Positions 16,655 to 25,405 are shown, counted from the first letter of the stretch. The stretch: 64,000 nucleotides of DNA from Flavobacterium sp. Root901 (GCF_001429765.1 NZ_LMJB01000006.1:824338-888337); one strand, 5' to 3'. A program made the numbers and translations. Notes: generated by a model from the letters alone, not told the origin.

Positions 16655-16786
16655 TCAGTTTTTAAAATTTAGTTCTGTTTTATTGTGAATGACTGCTTTT
16701 TTAAAATCATTATTAGTCAAATTGATCAGCGACAATACCGTCGTTAAACCCACAATTAATATTTTATATTTATCTATCCCATTCAT
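16655..16786 (-). CDS. Possible 43-residue small membrane peptide
   Basis: A short frame starts MNGIDKYKILIVGLTTVLSL and continues with a polar, basic tail ending in FKN. It has one hydrophobic helix (about residues 8-21). Its ATG overlaps the stop of a second tiny frame upstream (ATGA), the usual sign of translational coupling, and a strong terminator lies about 230 bp downstream. No family is recognised, and a chance frame cannot be excluded. Confidence 0.3.
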   Translation of the reverse strand: MNGIDKYKILIVGLTTVLSLINLTNNDFKKAVIHNKTELNFKN

Positions 16787-16851
16787 AAAATTTTCAACTT
16801 TAAGAACTTCAGCTTATTAATTTTGAAAAGCTTCTTACTTTCATTTTTCAT
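16783..16851 (-). CDS. Possible 22-residue lysine-rich peptide
   Basis: This tiny frame begins MKNESKKLFKINKLKFLKLK and stops within the start codon of the 43-codon frame (ATGA overlap). The alternating Lys/Leu composition recalls leader peptides of Bacteroidota ribosomal natural products, but the double-glycine motif is absent and the peptide is too short to include a core. It could also be only a coupling leader. Confidence 0.2.
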   Translation of the reverse strand: MKNESKKLFKINKLKFLKLKIL

Positions 16852-17063
16852 TTATAATGTTATATACGATATGGGTTTATTTTTGGATTTAAAAAAAGTA
16901 AAAAAAATTGCACTTTTTTTCTAAATTTTCTCTGAAGCCTTTATTTTTCTAAGGTTTGGACTACAAAAAAAAATAGCATTTTTCACAAAAAAATAAATTA
17001 TCTTTATCTCAGATAATAAAAAATAGTAATACTTAATTTTTGTTCAAGCTTAAATCCGAATCT

Positions 17064-17594
17064 ATGAGTCAAGAAGAATTGTTAGTTTTAATTTACAAAA
17101 AAGACGAAAGAGCTTTTACCCATTTGTACGATATGTACTCTAAAAGTTTGTTTGCAGTTATAAATGTTTTAATCAAAAATCGTGAAGAAGCAGAAGACGT
17201 TTTGCAGGAAGTTTTTGTAAAAATCTGGAAAAACATTGATTCTTATAACGAAAGTAAAGGTCGATTTTACACCTGGATCCTTAATATAGCAAGGAATACA
17301 TCGATTGACAAGCTGAGATCCAAAAATTTTAATAACAGCCAAAAAAACCTTTCTTCAGATAATTTCGTAAATCTGTTAGATGATAGCAATAAATTGATTA
17401 ATCGAATTGATACAATTGGAATTCAGGAGTTTGTTAAAAAACTAAAACCTAAATGTATTGAAATTATTGATTTGCTATTTTTTAAAGGATATACCCAGCA
17501 AGAAGCTTCAGATGAATTGGCACTGCCGCTGGGAACTATCAAAACACAAAACAGAAACTGTATTAACGATTTAAGAAATTATCTAAAAATATAA
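17064..17594 (+). CDS. ECF-type RNA polymerase sigma factor
   Basis: Region 2 is clear (FTHLYDMYSKSLFAVINVLI, then EEAEDVLQEVFVKIWKNIDSY and GRFYTWILNIARNTSIDKLR), as is region 4 (GYTQQEASDELALPLGTIKTQNRNCINDLR). The ATG at 17064 gives 176 residues; a TTG at 17040 would add eight and is less likely. It redirects RNA polymerase to a small regulon. The next gene overlaps by one base and encodes its membrane anti-sigma factor, so activity is presumably controlled by an envelope signal. Confidence 0.93.
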   Translation: MSQEELLVLIYKKDERAFTHLYDMYSKSLFAVINVLIKNREEAEDVLQEVFVKIWKNIDSYNESKGRFYTWILNIARNTSIDKLRSKNFNNSQKNLSSDNFVNLLDDSNKLINRIDTIGIQEFVKKLKPKCIEIIDLLFFKGYTQQEASDELALPLGTIKTQNRNCINDLRNYLKI

Positions 17595-18382
17595 TGGAAG
17601 CACAAGAATATATTGAATCAGGAATTCTAGAACTTTATGTTTATGGTTTATTAACAGAAAAGGAAAATCTGGAAATTGCCGATCTGGCAAAAAACAATAA
17701 GAATGTCGATGAGGAAATTATTGCAATTGAGAAAGCTATAGTCGCTTTGTCATCAAGCTTCTCTCCTTTTCATTCTGTTGAAAATTTCGAAAAAATTAAA
17801 GCCCGTTTAGAACTTAAACATGGTAAAGTAGTTGATTTGAAACCAACCTCAAACTGGACACAGTATGTGGGCTGGGCTGCAGCTGTTTTATTATTGCTCG
17901 GCTTTGGATACCAGACATTAGAATTAACAAAAACAAAAGAAGCAATTTCTTCAGTTGGAACTGAGAAAAACAAAATCGAGAGAGAATACGCTTTCTTAGA
18001 TCAGCAGAAAAAACAAACTGAGAAAAATTTAAGTATCGTTAGAGATATAAAAAATACAGGTGTAACACTTGGTGGTCAGGCTGTTTCTCCAACATCTTTT
18101 GCAAAAGTTTACTGGAACCAGCAGACAAAAACTACTTATATAGATGCTGCAGGTCTGCCAGCTCCTCCAAAAGGAAAGGTTTATCAGGTTTGGTCTTTAA
18201 AATTAAGTCCGGTACTTACACCAACAAGTATTGGTTTGCTGGATAACTTTGAAGGCAATAAACAAAAAATCTTTGCTGTAAGTCAAACAGATTCAGCTGA
18301 AGCATTTGGAATTACTTTAGAGCCGGCCGGCGGAAGCCCAACGCCAACAATGGAACAATTATATACTTTAGGAAAAGTTTAA
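17594..18382 (+). CDS. Membrane anti-sigma factor (RskA-like)
   Basis: The start codon overlaps the sigma-factor stop by one base. The 262-residue protein has a cytoplasmic N-terminal anti-sigma part (residues 1-90, beginning YIESGILELYVYGLLTEKEN), a transmembrane helix (about residues 93-110, WTQYVGWAAAVLLLLGFG), a short coiled coil, and a C-terminal anti-sigma-K-factor domain (AKVYWNQQTKTTYIDAAGLPAPPKGKVYQVWSLKL). This layout matches RskA-type proteins. The extracytoplasmic signal is unknown. Confidence 0.9.
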   Translation: MEAQEYIESGILELYVYGLLTEKENLEIADLAKNNKNVDEEIIAIEKAIVALSSSFSPFHSVENFEKIKARLELKHGKVVDLKPTSNWTQYVGWAAAVLLLLGFGYQTLELTKTKEAISSVGTEKNKIEREYAFLDQQKKQTEKNLSIVRDIKNTGVTLGGQAVSPTSFAKVYWNQQTKTTYIDAAGLPAPPKGKVYQVWSLKLSPVLTPTSIGLLDNFEGNKQKIFAVSQTDSAEAFGITLEPAGGSPTPTMEQLYTLGKV

Positions 18383-18405
18383 AAACAAACCTATTTATAA
18401 ATATT

Positions 18406-18443
18406 AAGCGCATATTAATTACTTTTAATATGCGCTTTTTTTA
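18406..18443 (+). terminator. Intrinsic terminator of the sigma/anti-sigma operon
   Basis: AAGCGCATATTAA and TTAATATGCGCTT form a 13-bp stem followed by a T run, 24 bp after the anti-sigma stop. Confidence 0.88.
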
Positions 18444-18469
18444 TTTCATCAGACAAAATTATCAAAACT

Positions 18470-18853
18470 ATGAAAGGAATTGTACTTTTAAGAATTGCTG
18501 TCGCAGTAATTTTACTTACTCATTCTGTTTTTGGAATGTTTAATAACGGCATAAATGATTTTGGAAATTTGTATTTAAATCAAATTGGCTTTGCTCCTTT
18601 TGGTATTTTTTTGGCCTGGTCTATTAAATTATCCCACGTTGTCGCCGCTTTGTTGTTACTGGCCAATAAATACGTAAAGCCCGCAGGTTTTATAACTATT
18701 TTTATTTTGGTAATGGGAATCATTTTGGTTCACTTTCAGGAAGGATGGTTTGTTGTTGGCGGCGGTAGAAACGGCGTTGAGTATAACTTTTTATTGATTT
18801 GTGTTTTATTGGCAATAATGTACCCGAATGGTTTTAAGTTGAATTCTAAATAA
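18470..18853 (+). CDS. DoxX-like small integral membrane protein
   Basis: The 127 residues contain four hydrophobic helices. An early RIAVAVILLTHSVFGM segment and the C-terminal GGGRNGVEYNFLLICVLLA stretch match the DoxX family, in which the glycine-rich motif before the last helix is conserved. DoxX proteins are inner-membrane subunits of poorly defined redox complexes. It is separated by 6 bp from the DUF3667 gene and probably co-transcribed with it. Confidence 0.75.
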   Translation: MKGIVLLRIAVAVILLTHSVFGMFNNGINDFGNLYLNQIGFAPFGIFLAWSIKLSHVVAALLLLANKYVKPAGFITIFILVMGIILVHFQEGWFVVGGGRNGVEYNFLLICVLLAIMYPNGFKLNSK

Positions 18854-18859
18854 TTTATT

Positions 18860-19591
18860 ATGGAGATAACCTGTAAAAACTGCCGGCAGATTTATACTGG
18901 AAATTACTGCAGCAATTGCGGGCAAAGTACCGAAACGAATAAAATCAATGTACATTTTTTATGGCACGATATTCAGCATGGATTATTGCATTTTGACAAA
19001 GGGATTTTATACTCTGTCGGGCAGCTTTTAACAAGGCCCGGTCATTCGATTCGGGAATTTATTGAAGGAAAACGCGTCAGACATTTTAAACCGCTTTCAC
19101 TTGTTGTTGTCCTGGCAACATTATATGGTTTTATGTATCATTACTTTCATATTGATTTATATCCTTATAATAACGATGGAACCGGAATTGATTATTATGA
19201 ATTTAACGAATGGACATCTACACACTTTTCATGGATTACAATTGCTACAATACCAGTTTATACACTTGGAACCTATATTTGTTTTAAAAAGCAGGATTAT
19301 AATTTCGTGGAGTATTTTGTTTTAAACACATTTAAAGCTGCCCAAAGATTGTCTGTACATATTATTACGTTTCCGCTTTTGTATTATTTTAACGGAACAC
19401 CTGCAATTACTGTAATCGTTAAGATTTTGTATGCAATTGATATCCTTTTGATTTTCTGGACAAACATTCAGTTTTTTGATAGAATTTCCAGAATCAAAAC
19501 AATAGTATTATCGATTTTAAGTCATCTGATTTTTTTAATCTTCTTTATTATAATCGTATTTATATTTTTTAAAGCGACCGGAAAATTATAA
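18860..19591 (+). CDS. DUF3667 membrane protein with N-terminal zinc ribbon
   Basis: The N terminus has two zinc-knuckle pairs (CKNC at residues 4-7 and CSNC at 17-20). A conserved amphipathic segment follows (WHDIQHGLLHFDKGILYSVGQLLTRPGHSIREFI), then KRVRHFKPLSLVVVLATLYGF and four or five transmembrane helices. This is the typical layout of DUF3667 proteins, common in Bacteroidota and of unknown function. It is likely co-transcribed with the DoxX-like gene. Confidence 0.88.
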   Translation: MEITCKNCRQIYTGNYCSNCGQSTETNKINVHFLWHDIQHGLLHFDKGILYSVGQLLTRPGHSIREFIEGKRVRHFKPLSLVVVLATLYGFMYHYFHIDLYPYNNDGTGIDYYEFNEWTSTHFSWITIATIPVYTLGTYICFKKQDYNFVEYFVLNTFKAAQRLSVHIITFPLLYYFNGTPAITVIVKILYAIDILLIFWTNIQFFDRISRIKTIVLSILSHLIFLIFFIIIVFIFFKATGKL

Positions 19592-19598
19592 TTACAAA

Positions 19599-20597
19599 CT
19601 AAGATTGCAATTTTAATGGTATAAACTCCATCTGTTTTCTAAAAAAAGCGATTATATATTCTTCCATTTCTTTTTTTGATTCCGGCCAGCTCTTCTGCCA
19701 TTGTAATAGTTTACAAGGCAAATCAATATCGCCGCAATCCTGATGGATCAGTTTAATTAAGTTTCTGGCTTTATCAGTAAAGTCGTAATGTGCGTTATCT
19801 TCTGAACCTTTCCCATTATCTTTCAATAATCCTGCTTTGCTCAGTTTTTCTATAATATTGCCAGCATACGGACTCGAGGATTCAGGGTACAAACCTGAAC
19901 CTTTCCAATAATATACCATATTGTATATCTCATGCAAACTAAAATCAGATTTATCTTTTAATGCATAGAAAAATGGCAAAAGAAATTTAGTGAAGACAAA
20001 ATCTTCATTTAAAACTCCTGCTTTTTGCAAAACAGGTTTGAATATAACACAAGAGTTAAAATTAAAATTATATTCAAAATAACGTTTAGCGGTATCCATT
20101 TTAAGTCTTTCCTGAAAAATAGGATCATTATTTGTTATTGGATTTCTTAAAGAAAACAGCACTTTTTCCCTTTCAAAAGACTCAGCAATATATAATGTAT
20201 AGGACTTTTTTATATTTTTTCCAAGGTTTTGTTCTACAAGTACCTGAAAAGTAATCGCTTCTGATATACACAAATCAGCAGACATAAAAACTATTTTTTC
20301 TGCTGCTTTAAGAATATTTGCATTAGTATAATCAGTTTTAAAAATTTCTTTGTTTTCAAGATGCCATACGTATCCACTATCTTCATTACATTTTTTCCAT
20401 GAAAGCTCTTTAATATAGGGAAATGTCAAAGAATCTGTGTCCAGAGGATAATCAAATCCATATACAACGCCGCGTCCTGAATAGTTCAACAGAAAGTAGA
20501 TAGAATATGAAGGCCAGATTTTTTCTACTTCATTTTTATAAAAGTCAAAGTATTTATTTGGCATAACAATTACTAAAATAGGTTTCTCAGTATTCAT
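19599..20597 (-). CDS. Unknown protein resembling a degenerate type IA topoisomerase
   Basis: No family was recognised at once. On reading, the 332 residues follow the order of a compact type IA topoisomerase. An N-terminal hydrophobic strand (KPILVIVMP) and a helix-strand unit (NILKAAEKIVFMSADLCISEAITFQVLVEQNLG, residues 94-126) resemble a TOPRIM domain, but the DxDxE acids are replaced. The segment YIAESFEREKVLFSLRNP with the following helices resembles the next topoisomerase segment. GLYPESSSPY (residues 235-244) resembles the active-site GLITYPRTDSPY, keeping the Tyr (237). YDFTDKARNLIKLI resembles the usual LTEKGRALV block. I infer a catalytically dead paralogue; similarity is weak. Confidence 0.5.
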   Translation of the reverse strand: MNTEKPILVIVMPNKYFDFYKNEVEKIWPSYSIYFLLNYSGRGVVYGFDYPLDTDSLTFPYIKELSWKKCNEDSGYVWHLENKEIFKTDYTNANILKAAEKIVFMSADLCISEAITFQVLVEQNLGKNIKKSYTLYIAESFEREKVLFSLRNPITNNDPIFQERLKMDTAKRYFEYNFNFNSCVIFKPVLQKAGVLNEDFVFTKFLLPFFYALKDKSDFSLHEIYNMVYYWKGSGLYPESSSPYAGNIIEKLSKAGLLKDNGKGSEDNAHYDFTDKARNLIKLIHQDCGDIDLPCKLLQWQKSWPESKKEMEEYIIAFFRKQMEFIPLKLQS

Positions 20598-20757
20598 TTA
20601 CATTTAATTTGAATTCAAAATAGCAAATTTAGGGCTAAATAATAAGAAAAAACTTATTTTTTAGCCTTTTTAATTCATTTCAAATCAAATATTTGCCTTA
20701 ATACTATTTTGCAAGCATAGTTAAGTTTTCATTTAAGTATTAAAAGTGGCACTATTT

Positions 20758-20765
20758 TAATTTTG
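20758..20765 (+). promoter_or_regulatory. -7 element TAATTTTG upstream of the hydrolase pseudogene
   Basis: TAATTTTG fits TAnnTTTG and ends 13 bp before the original ATG at 20779, which supports the idea that the ancestral gene began there. Confidence 0.45.
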
Positions 20766-20778
20766 TAAAAAAATACAA

Positions 20779-21815
20779 ATGAAAAAAGTAATAATTCTAA
20801 AGTTGTTTTTCACTTTAACTTCTATTATGAATGCTCAGACAGAAACTGCAATTTAAAATTCTAAAACAACAATTTCTATGGAAATCCTGAAAATCAAAAG
20901 CCACATTCCTAAACTTAAAATTGCCATTAATCATATAGCTCCAAAGGTTATTTCCGGCGATTATCCCGTGCTTTTTCTTCATGGTTCGTCTTTTCCTTCC
21001 TCACTTTCTTTTGGATTTGAAATGAGTAATACTTCGTGGATGAAAAATCTATCAGAAAACGGATATGATGTATATGCGCTTGATTTTCTTGGTTATGGAA
21101 ATTCTGACAGATATCCGGAAATGAAAAAGCCTTCTGATAAAATTGTTGGACGAGCGGCAGAAGTTTCTTTGGATGTTGAAAAAGCAATAAATTTTATTCT
21201 AAAAGAAACCGGAAAAAATAAGATTTATTTAATTGGTCATTCTTGGGGCGGTTCTGTCGCTGCTTTGTCTGCTTCTAAATTGCAGGATAAAGTAGAAAAA
21301 TTGATTTTGTTTGCCGCAATTACAGTCCTAAATGAGAATTCTGAATCTGAAAAAATCAACAGATCATTTGAAGAAATGACTCCGATACAGCGTATTAATG
21401 CAATGATAAGCCTAACACCTCAAGGAAAAGAATGTCAGTTAGAACCGGAAATATTTGAAAACTGGGGAGAAATCTGGAAAAAAAGCGATCCTTTAATTGC
21501 AGATTCAAAAAATCCTGCCGTTCGATTTCCATCCGGTCCTTCAGTTGATATTGAAGATTTACTGCATAACAAAACTTATTACGATCCGAAAAAAATTACA
21601 GCAAAAACATTGATTATAAGAGGTGAATGTGATCAATATCCAAATAATAATGATGCTGAAAATTTATTTATTTCCCTCGAAAATGCAGCTTCAAAAAATA
21701 TATTGTTATTGAAAAAGGAACACATGTTATGCATTTAGAAAAAAGCAGGAATGAATTATACAATGAAACATTAAACTTTTTAAAAGACAGCCAAAATACT
21801 TTCAAAAATAAATAA
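20779..21815 (+). pseudogene. Secreted alpha/beta hydrolase, broken by a stop and a frameshift
   Basis: The ancestral frame starts at 20779 with a signal peptide (MKKVIILKLFFTLTSIMNAQ). An in-frame TAA at 20854 interrupts it five codons after the likely cleavage site, and the same frame resumes and runs from 20878. The hydrolase fold is clear: VLFLHGSSFP, ALDFLGYGNSDR, and the nucleophile elbow GHSWGGS. Near 21700 the frame shifts. The continuation in another frame reads IEKGTHVMHLEKSRNELY and ends at 21815; it restores the catalytic-His segment that the open frame lacks. Two independent lesions make sequencing error less likely. Confidence 0.82.
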
Positions 21816-21818
21816 AAC

Positions 21819-21946
21819 GATATTGCTGTAATTTTCGAAGTTATTCCGCTAAAAAATCACGAACAAAATTATCTTATAAACAGCAAGATTATGGAATGTT
21901 TAATTGCTATGAAGCTCCAGAAGATAGGCAAACAGCACATAAATAA
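21819..21946 (+). pseudogene. Remnant of an antibiotic-biosynthesis-monooxygenase-like (ABM) protein
   Basis: In one frame the sequence from 21822 reads IAVIFEVIPLKNHEQNYL, the typical start of small ABM-fold proteins. In another frame, 21887-21946 reads DYGMFNCYEAPEDRQTAHK followed by stop, the typical end of the same family (usually DYGMF-REEAPEDS). The middle of the gene, roughly 60 codons, is missing. It is therefore an internally deleted remnant lying directly behind the hydrolase pseudogene. Confidence 0.65.
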
Positions 21947-21980
21947 AGAAGGGTTCAACAATTAAGCTGAACCCTTCTTT
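21945..21980. terminator. Bidirectional intrinsic terminator
   Basis: AAAGAAGGGTTCA and TGAACCCTTCTTT form a 13-bp stem with A/T runs on both sides, between the pseudogene remnant and the end of ccsBA. Confidence 0.88.
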
Positions 21981-21995
21981 AATTTAATCTAAAAA

Positions 21996-24900
21996 TTATT
22001 TTTTGCTTTTATAATATTTTCGATAACTCGGATAAGTTATTCCGCCAATTGCAGCAATGGTTATCAGACTGTAATAAATCCAGTTTAAGGAATGCGCTTC
22101 TCCGGTTGCATAAGAATGGAGCCCAACTAAATGAAAGTTTACTCCATAATACGTAAACAAAATCGAAATAAACGCAAACATACTCATTAAATTAAAGAAC
22201 CATTTTCCGCGTAAAGCCGGCACAAAACGAGCATGAATTACAAATGCATAAACCATAATCGAAATTAATGCCCAGGTTTCTTTTGGATCCCATCCCCAGT
22301 AACGACCCCAGCTTTCGTTTGCCCATTGTCCTCCAAGGAAGTTACCAATTGTAAGCATAATTAAACCAATTGTAAGAGCCATTTCGTTGATGTACGTAAT
22401 CTCTTTTACGTTTAAGCTCATTTTAGCCTTGTTTTTTTCATTGGTAAAGAAAATCAAAATCAAGGCTACAAATCCTAAAATCATTCCCAAAGCAAAAGGT
22501 CCATAACTTGCCACAATTACTGCAACGTGAATCATCAGCCAATAAGAATTAAGAACAGGCTGTAAATTTGCAATTTCCGGATCGATCCAGTTCATGTAAG
22601 CCGCCATTAAAATCATTGCCGTAACAAAGGCTGACGAAGCCACTGTAAGTTTTGATTTTCTGTCGAAAGCCAGACCAAAAAACATTGTTGCCCAGGCCAC
22701 ATACACAATGGATTCGTAAGCATTACTCCAAGGTGCGTGCCCGGAAATGTACCAGCGCGCTATTAATCCTAATGTATGAAGTGCAAATAAAAGGCCTACA
22801 ATTATATGAAAACCATTTACTGTGATACGAAGCCATCTCTTTTCAAAAAAGATATTTACAATCGTAAAAATCAGCATTAAAATGGAAGCTGTAATGTACC
22901 AATATGGCAATACTTTAAAAACATCGTATTTATTATAAGCAATTTCAGCATCGATTTTTTGTTCGCTTGGACGTACTTTATCTCCAAATTTCTTTTGGAA
23001 ACCATTTATACTTTCGACCAACTGATCTGCTGTGTCCCAGTTTTTAGAAATAGAACCGTTATTTAAAGCACTAAAATATAATGGCAGAATTTGTTTTACA
23101 TACGTAGAATCCATTCCTTTAAAACCATTACTGTCACGTTCCAGATAAGAAACCCATTTATGATTAGGATCATTTGGAATAGGGAAAATTTTCAGGATAC
23201 TTCCGCTTAAAGCAGATTCCATTAAGTTTACCTTTTTATCTGTTTCAATAAAATCTTTCTCAAACTGATTTGGATTTCCGGCTTTGTAAGCGGCATCCAG
23301 ATATGGAGAAAGTTTGTAGTTTCCGTTTTCATCAAAGAAATTAACAAAAGGAGCAAATTTGGCCTCTTTATCAATACCAATAATTTTACGAATACTGTCG
23401 TTTCCTGATTTAATATAAATAAGCGGAATCTGGATCCAAACCTGAGCGTACTGCGTCATAGATAAAAATACCTGATCAGAATTCATTCCGTTATACGTGT
23501 CGGCATGACTTACTTTTCGAAGTAACTCAGATGAAAACGTATTAATAGGTTTCATTCGGCCTCCGGCATCCTGAATAATCAAACGTCCAAATTTTGCCGC
23601 GTGTGCTTCAGGAGCTTTATAAATTGTCAATAACGAATCTAATTGCTTTTTACTTGGCGGAGCTGTTACGTGATTGGCATGATCATTTGGATCTGCCGAG
23701 TGATCGTGATCGTGTGAATGTACATGCGGATTCTGCTGTGCAAATCCACTCACACCAATCATTAATACCAAAATCGTGATTAGCTTTTCTTTTTTCTTTT
23801 TGACACCTTCAAGTTTGCGTTTTAAATCGGCAAAACGGGAATGTTTCGTAAACATAATCGCCATTAAACCAAAGAACAACATAAAATATCCTAAATAAGT
23901 TATTGAAGTTCCCCAAAAATCATGATTTACAGACAAAACAGTTCCTTTTTCATCCGGATCAAATGAAGATTGGAAGAAGCGGTATCCTTTATGATCTAAA
24001 ACGTGATTCATGTAAATATCAGCATCAAAAGTTTCTGCAGAATCCTGAACGGTAACCTTGCTTTCAAAAGCAGAGTAGCTTTTTTCTGTTCCAGGATATT
24101 TTGTTGCAATAAAGTCGTTCAGTCTTACTTTAAATGGCAAAATATAAGCTTTACTTCCGTAGAAAACAGAATATTCTATATTGCCGATTTTCACGGTTTT
24201 TGGTTCTCCAACACTTCCTTTAGAGCCCATAACCATTACTTCTTTTTCCTGTCCTTCTGCTTTTACTTTTACTACTAAAGCATCTGTATGCGATTTTGCT
24301 TTAAAATCATTACTGGATTCATAATCTACTTTTCCTTTCATTGCGGGATCAGGAAAAACGATTCTGATATCTCCAATACTATATAAGGAACGCATCATTA
24401 AAGGCTGAACGTTGTCTTTTGTAACTTTTCCTTTTAACTGATCTGCCATTCGCATAAATTCTCCCTCAAATGGAGTCTGAATCGTATATTTTTCGCCAGT
24501 AGTATTAATATTGATTGCACCTTCCGTTGGTTTATTCAATGCAAATAATACATTGTGAATGTTTTGTACTTCACCTTCTTTCAGGAAATGTTCTTCACGG
24601 CCCCCAGCCCCTGCTTCTACCAACTTAAGATATAAAGTTCCGTTCGGATCTGGTTTAACCACTTCCTTAGCTCCCATTATGTATTTTGAATAAGAAACTT
24701 CAAACGGAGTTTCGTCAAATTTACCTGAAATGGAAAAATCATTATTGGTTACCGGAGAAAGCAAAAGACTTTTTTCGAAAACCCTGCGTTTCATTTCTCC
24801 TTTATATTCACCATCAACAAAAACAGTCAGGAATGTTTTGTCTGAATAAATCTGGTTTTCTGCCTTTCCTTCGCGAATTGGCATCATTCCTTCATAACTA

Positions 24901-25196
24901 ATATAACGTGTAATAAAAGCTCCTAAAATGATAAAAACAAAAGCAATATGAAGTAAAAATGTAGCCCATTTTTCTTTTTTAAGCAATTGGTAACGTTTAA
25001 TGTTTCCGAAGAAGTTAATCATGAAAATAAACATTATTGCCTCAAACCACCAGGTATTATAAATTAAAATTCTGGCGGTATCAGTATTGTATTTACTTTC
25101 GATAAAAGTTCCAGCACCCATTGCAATTGCGAATGCTAAAAAAAGAACGGCCATTAATCGTGTAGAAAACAAAAAAGAGAATATTTTTTTATCCAT
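21996..25196 (-). CDS. ccsA: Fused cytochrome c biogenesis protein CcsBA (ResB-CcsA)
   Basis: This inner-membrane protein exports and ligates haem to apocytochrome c (system II). Its 1066 residues comprise an N-terminal ResB/CcsB part with transmembrane helices near residues 13-30, 45-62 and 76-94, a large periplasmic domain, and a further helix near 430. A C-terminal multi-helix CcsA domain carries the haem-handling WGRYWGWDPKETW motif, with WGWD starting at residue 967. An unusual His/Asp-rich stretch (NPHVHSHDHDHSADPNDHAN, near residue 490) follows a signal-like helix between the two halves. The fusion is typical of Bacteroidota. Confidence 0.93.
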   Translation of the reverse strand: MDKKIFSFLFSTRLMAVLFLAFAIAMGAGTFIESKYNTDTARILIYNTWWFEAIMFIFMINFFGNIKRYQLLKKEKWATFLLHIAFVFIILGAFITRYISYEGMMPIREGKAENQIYSDKTFLTVFVDGEYKGEMKRRVFEKSLLLSPVTNNDFSISGKFDETPFEVSYSKYIMGAKEVVKPDPNGTLYLKLVEAGAGGREEHFLKEGEVQNIHNVLFALNKPTEGAININTTGEKYTIQTPFEGEFMRMADQLKGKVTKDNVQPLMMRSLYSIGDIRIVFPDPAMKGKVDYESSNDFKAKSHTDALVVKVKAEGQEKEVMVMGSKGSVGEPKTVKIGNIEYSVFYGSKAYILPFKVRLNDFIATKYPGTEKSYSAFESKVTVQDSAETFDADIYMNHVLDHKGYRFFQSSFDPDEKGTVLSVNHDFWGTSITYLGYFMLFFGLMAIMFTKHSRFADLKRKLEGVKKKKEKLITILVLMIGVSGFAQQNPHVHSHDHDHSADPNDHANHVTAPPSKKQLDSLLTIYKAPEAHAAKFGRLIIQDAGGRMKPINTFSSELLRKVSHADTYNGMNSDQVFLSMTQYAQVWIQIPLIYIKSGNDSIRKIIGIDKEAKFAPFVNFFDENGNYKLSPYLDAAYKAGNPNQFEKDFIETDKKVNLMESALSGSILKIFPIPNDPNHKWVSYLERDSNGFKGMDSTYVKQILPLYFSALNNGSISKNWDTADQLVESINGFQKKFGDKVRPSEQKIDAEIAYNKYDVFKVLPYWYITASILMLIFTIVNIFFEKRWLRITVNGFHIIVGLLFALHTLGLIARWYISGHAPWSNAYESIVYVAWATMFFGLAFDRKSKLTVASSAFVTAMILMAAYMNWIDPEIANLQPVLNSYWLMIHVAVIVASYGPFALGMILGFVALILIFFTNEKNKAKMSLNVKEITYINEMALTIGLIMLTIGNFLGGQWANESWGRYWGWDPKETWALISIMVYAFVIHARFVPALRGKWFFNLMSMFAFISILFTYYGVNFHLVGLHSYATGEAHSLNWIYYSLITIAAIGGITYPSYRKYYKSKK

Positions 25197-25227
25197 TTTT
25201 AAGGAATTACATTGTATAAAAGTGGCA

Positions 25228-25235
25228 CAAAAATA
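25228..25235 (-). promoter_or_regulatory. Candidate ccsBA -7 element TATTTTTG
   Basis: On the minus strand TATTTTTG matches TAnnTTTG about 32 nt upstream of the ccsBA start. A TTTACC at about the right distance is a weak -33. Confidence 0.45.
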
Positions 25236-25301
25236 CTTAAAAATGTTGATTTGAGGTAAATGTTATTTGTTAATAAAAACCAAATAAAAGGATTACATAA
25301 T

Positions 25302-25405
25302 GGGCTGCAGATTGCACAAATTAAACGGATTATTTTATTTTTGATTCTGAAATCTTTATTGTTTTTGATAATTAAATAACATAAATCCGTATAAATCAGT
25401 TGCAT
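25302..25405. repeat. Decayed copy of the 'CACAGATTACAC' palindrome
   Basis: GGCTGCAGATTGCACAAATT and AATCCGTATAAATCAGTTGC are imperfect complements with the same AACGGATT/AATCCGT core as the palindromes at 632-718 and 5733-5781. It lies between the divergent ccsBA and DUF2520 genes. Confidence 0.4.

Larger units (their letters stand above)
16304..17039. other. 736-bp region without an assigned gene
   Basis: Located between the divergent peroxidase and sigma-factor genes. It holds a strong minus-strand terminator (16396-16426) that cannot serve either annotated gene, and upstream of it, on the same strand, two tiny overlapping frames (16655-16786 and 16783-16851). This suggests a small minus-strand transcription unit. 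Nothing else was recognised. Confidence 0.45.

Noticed and set aside
16783..16851. Lanthipeptide-type precursor
   Set aside because: The Lys/Leu-rich start is suggestive, but there is no double-glycine site, no core peptide and no modification enzyme nearby.
17040..17063. TTG start for the ECF sigma factor
   Set aside because: It would add eight residues in front of the conserved N terminus; the ATG at 17064 is the better start.
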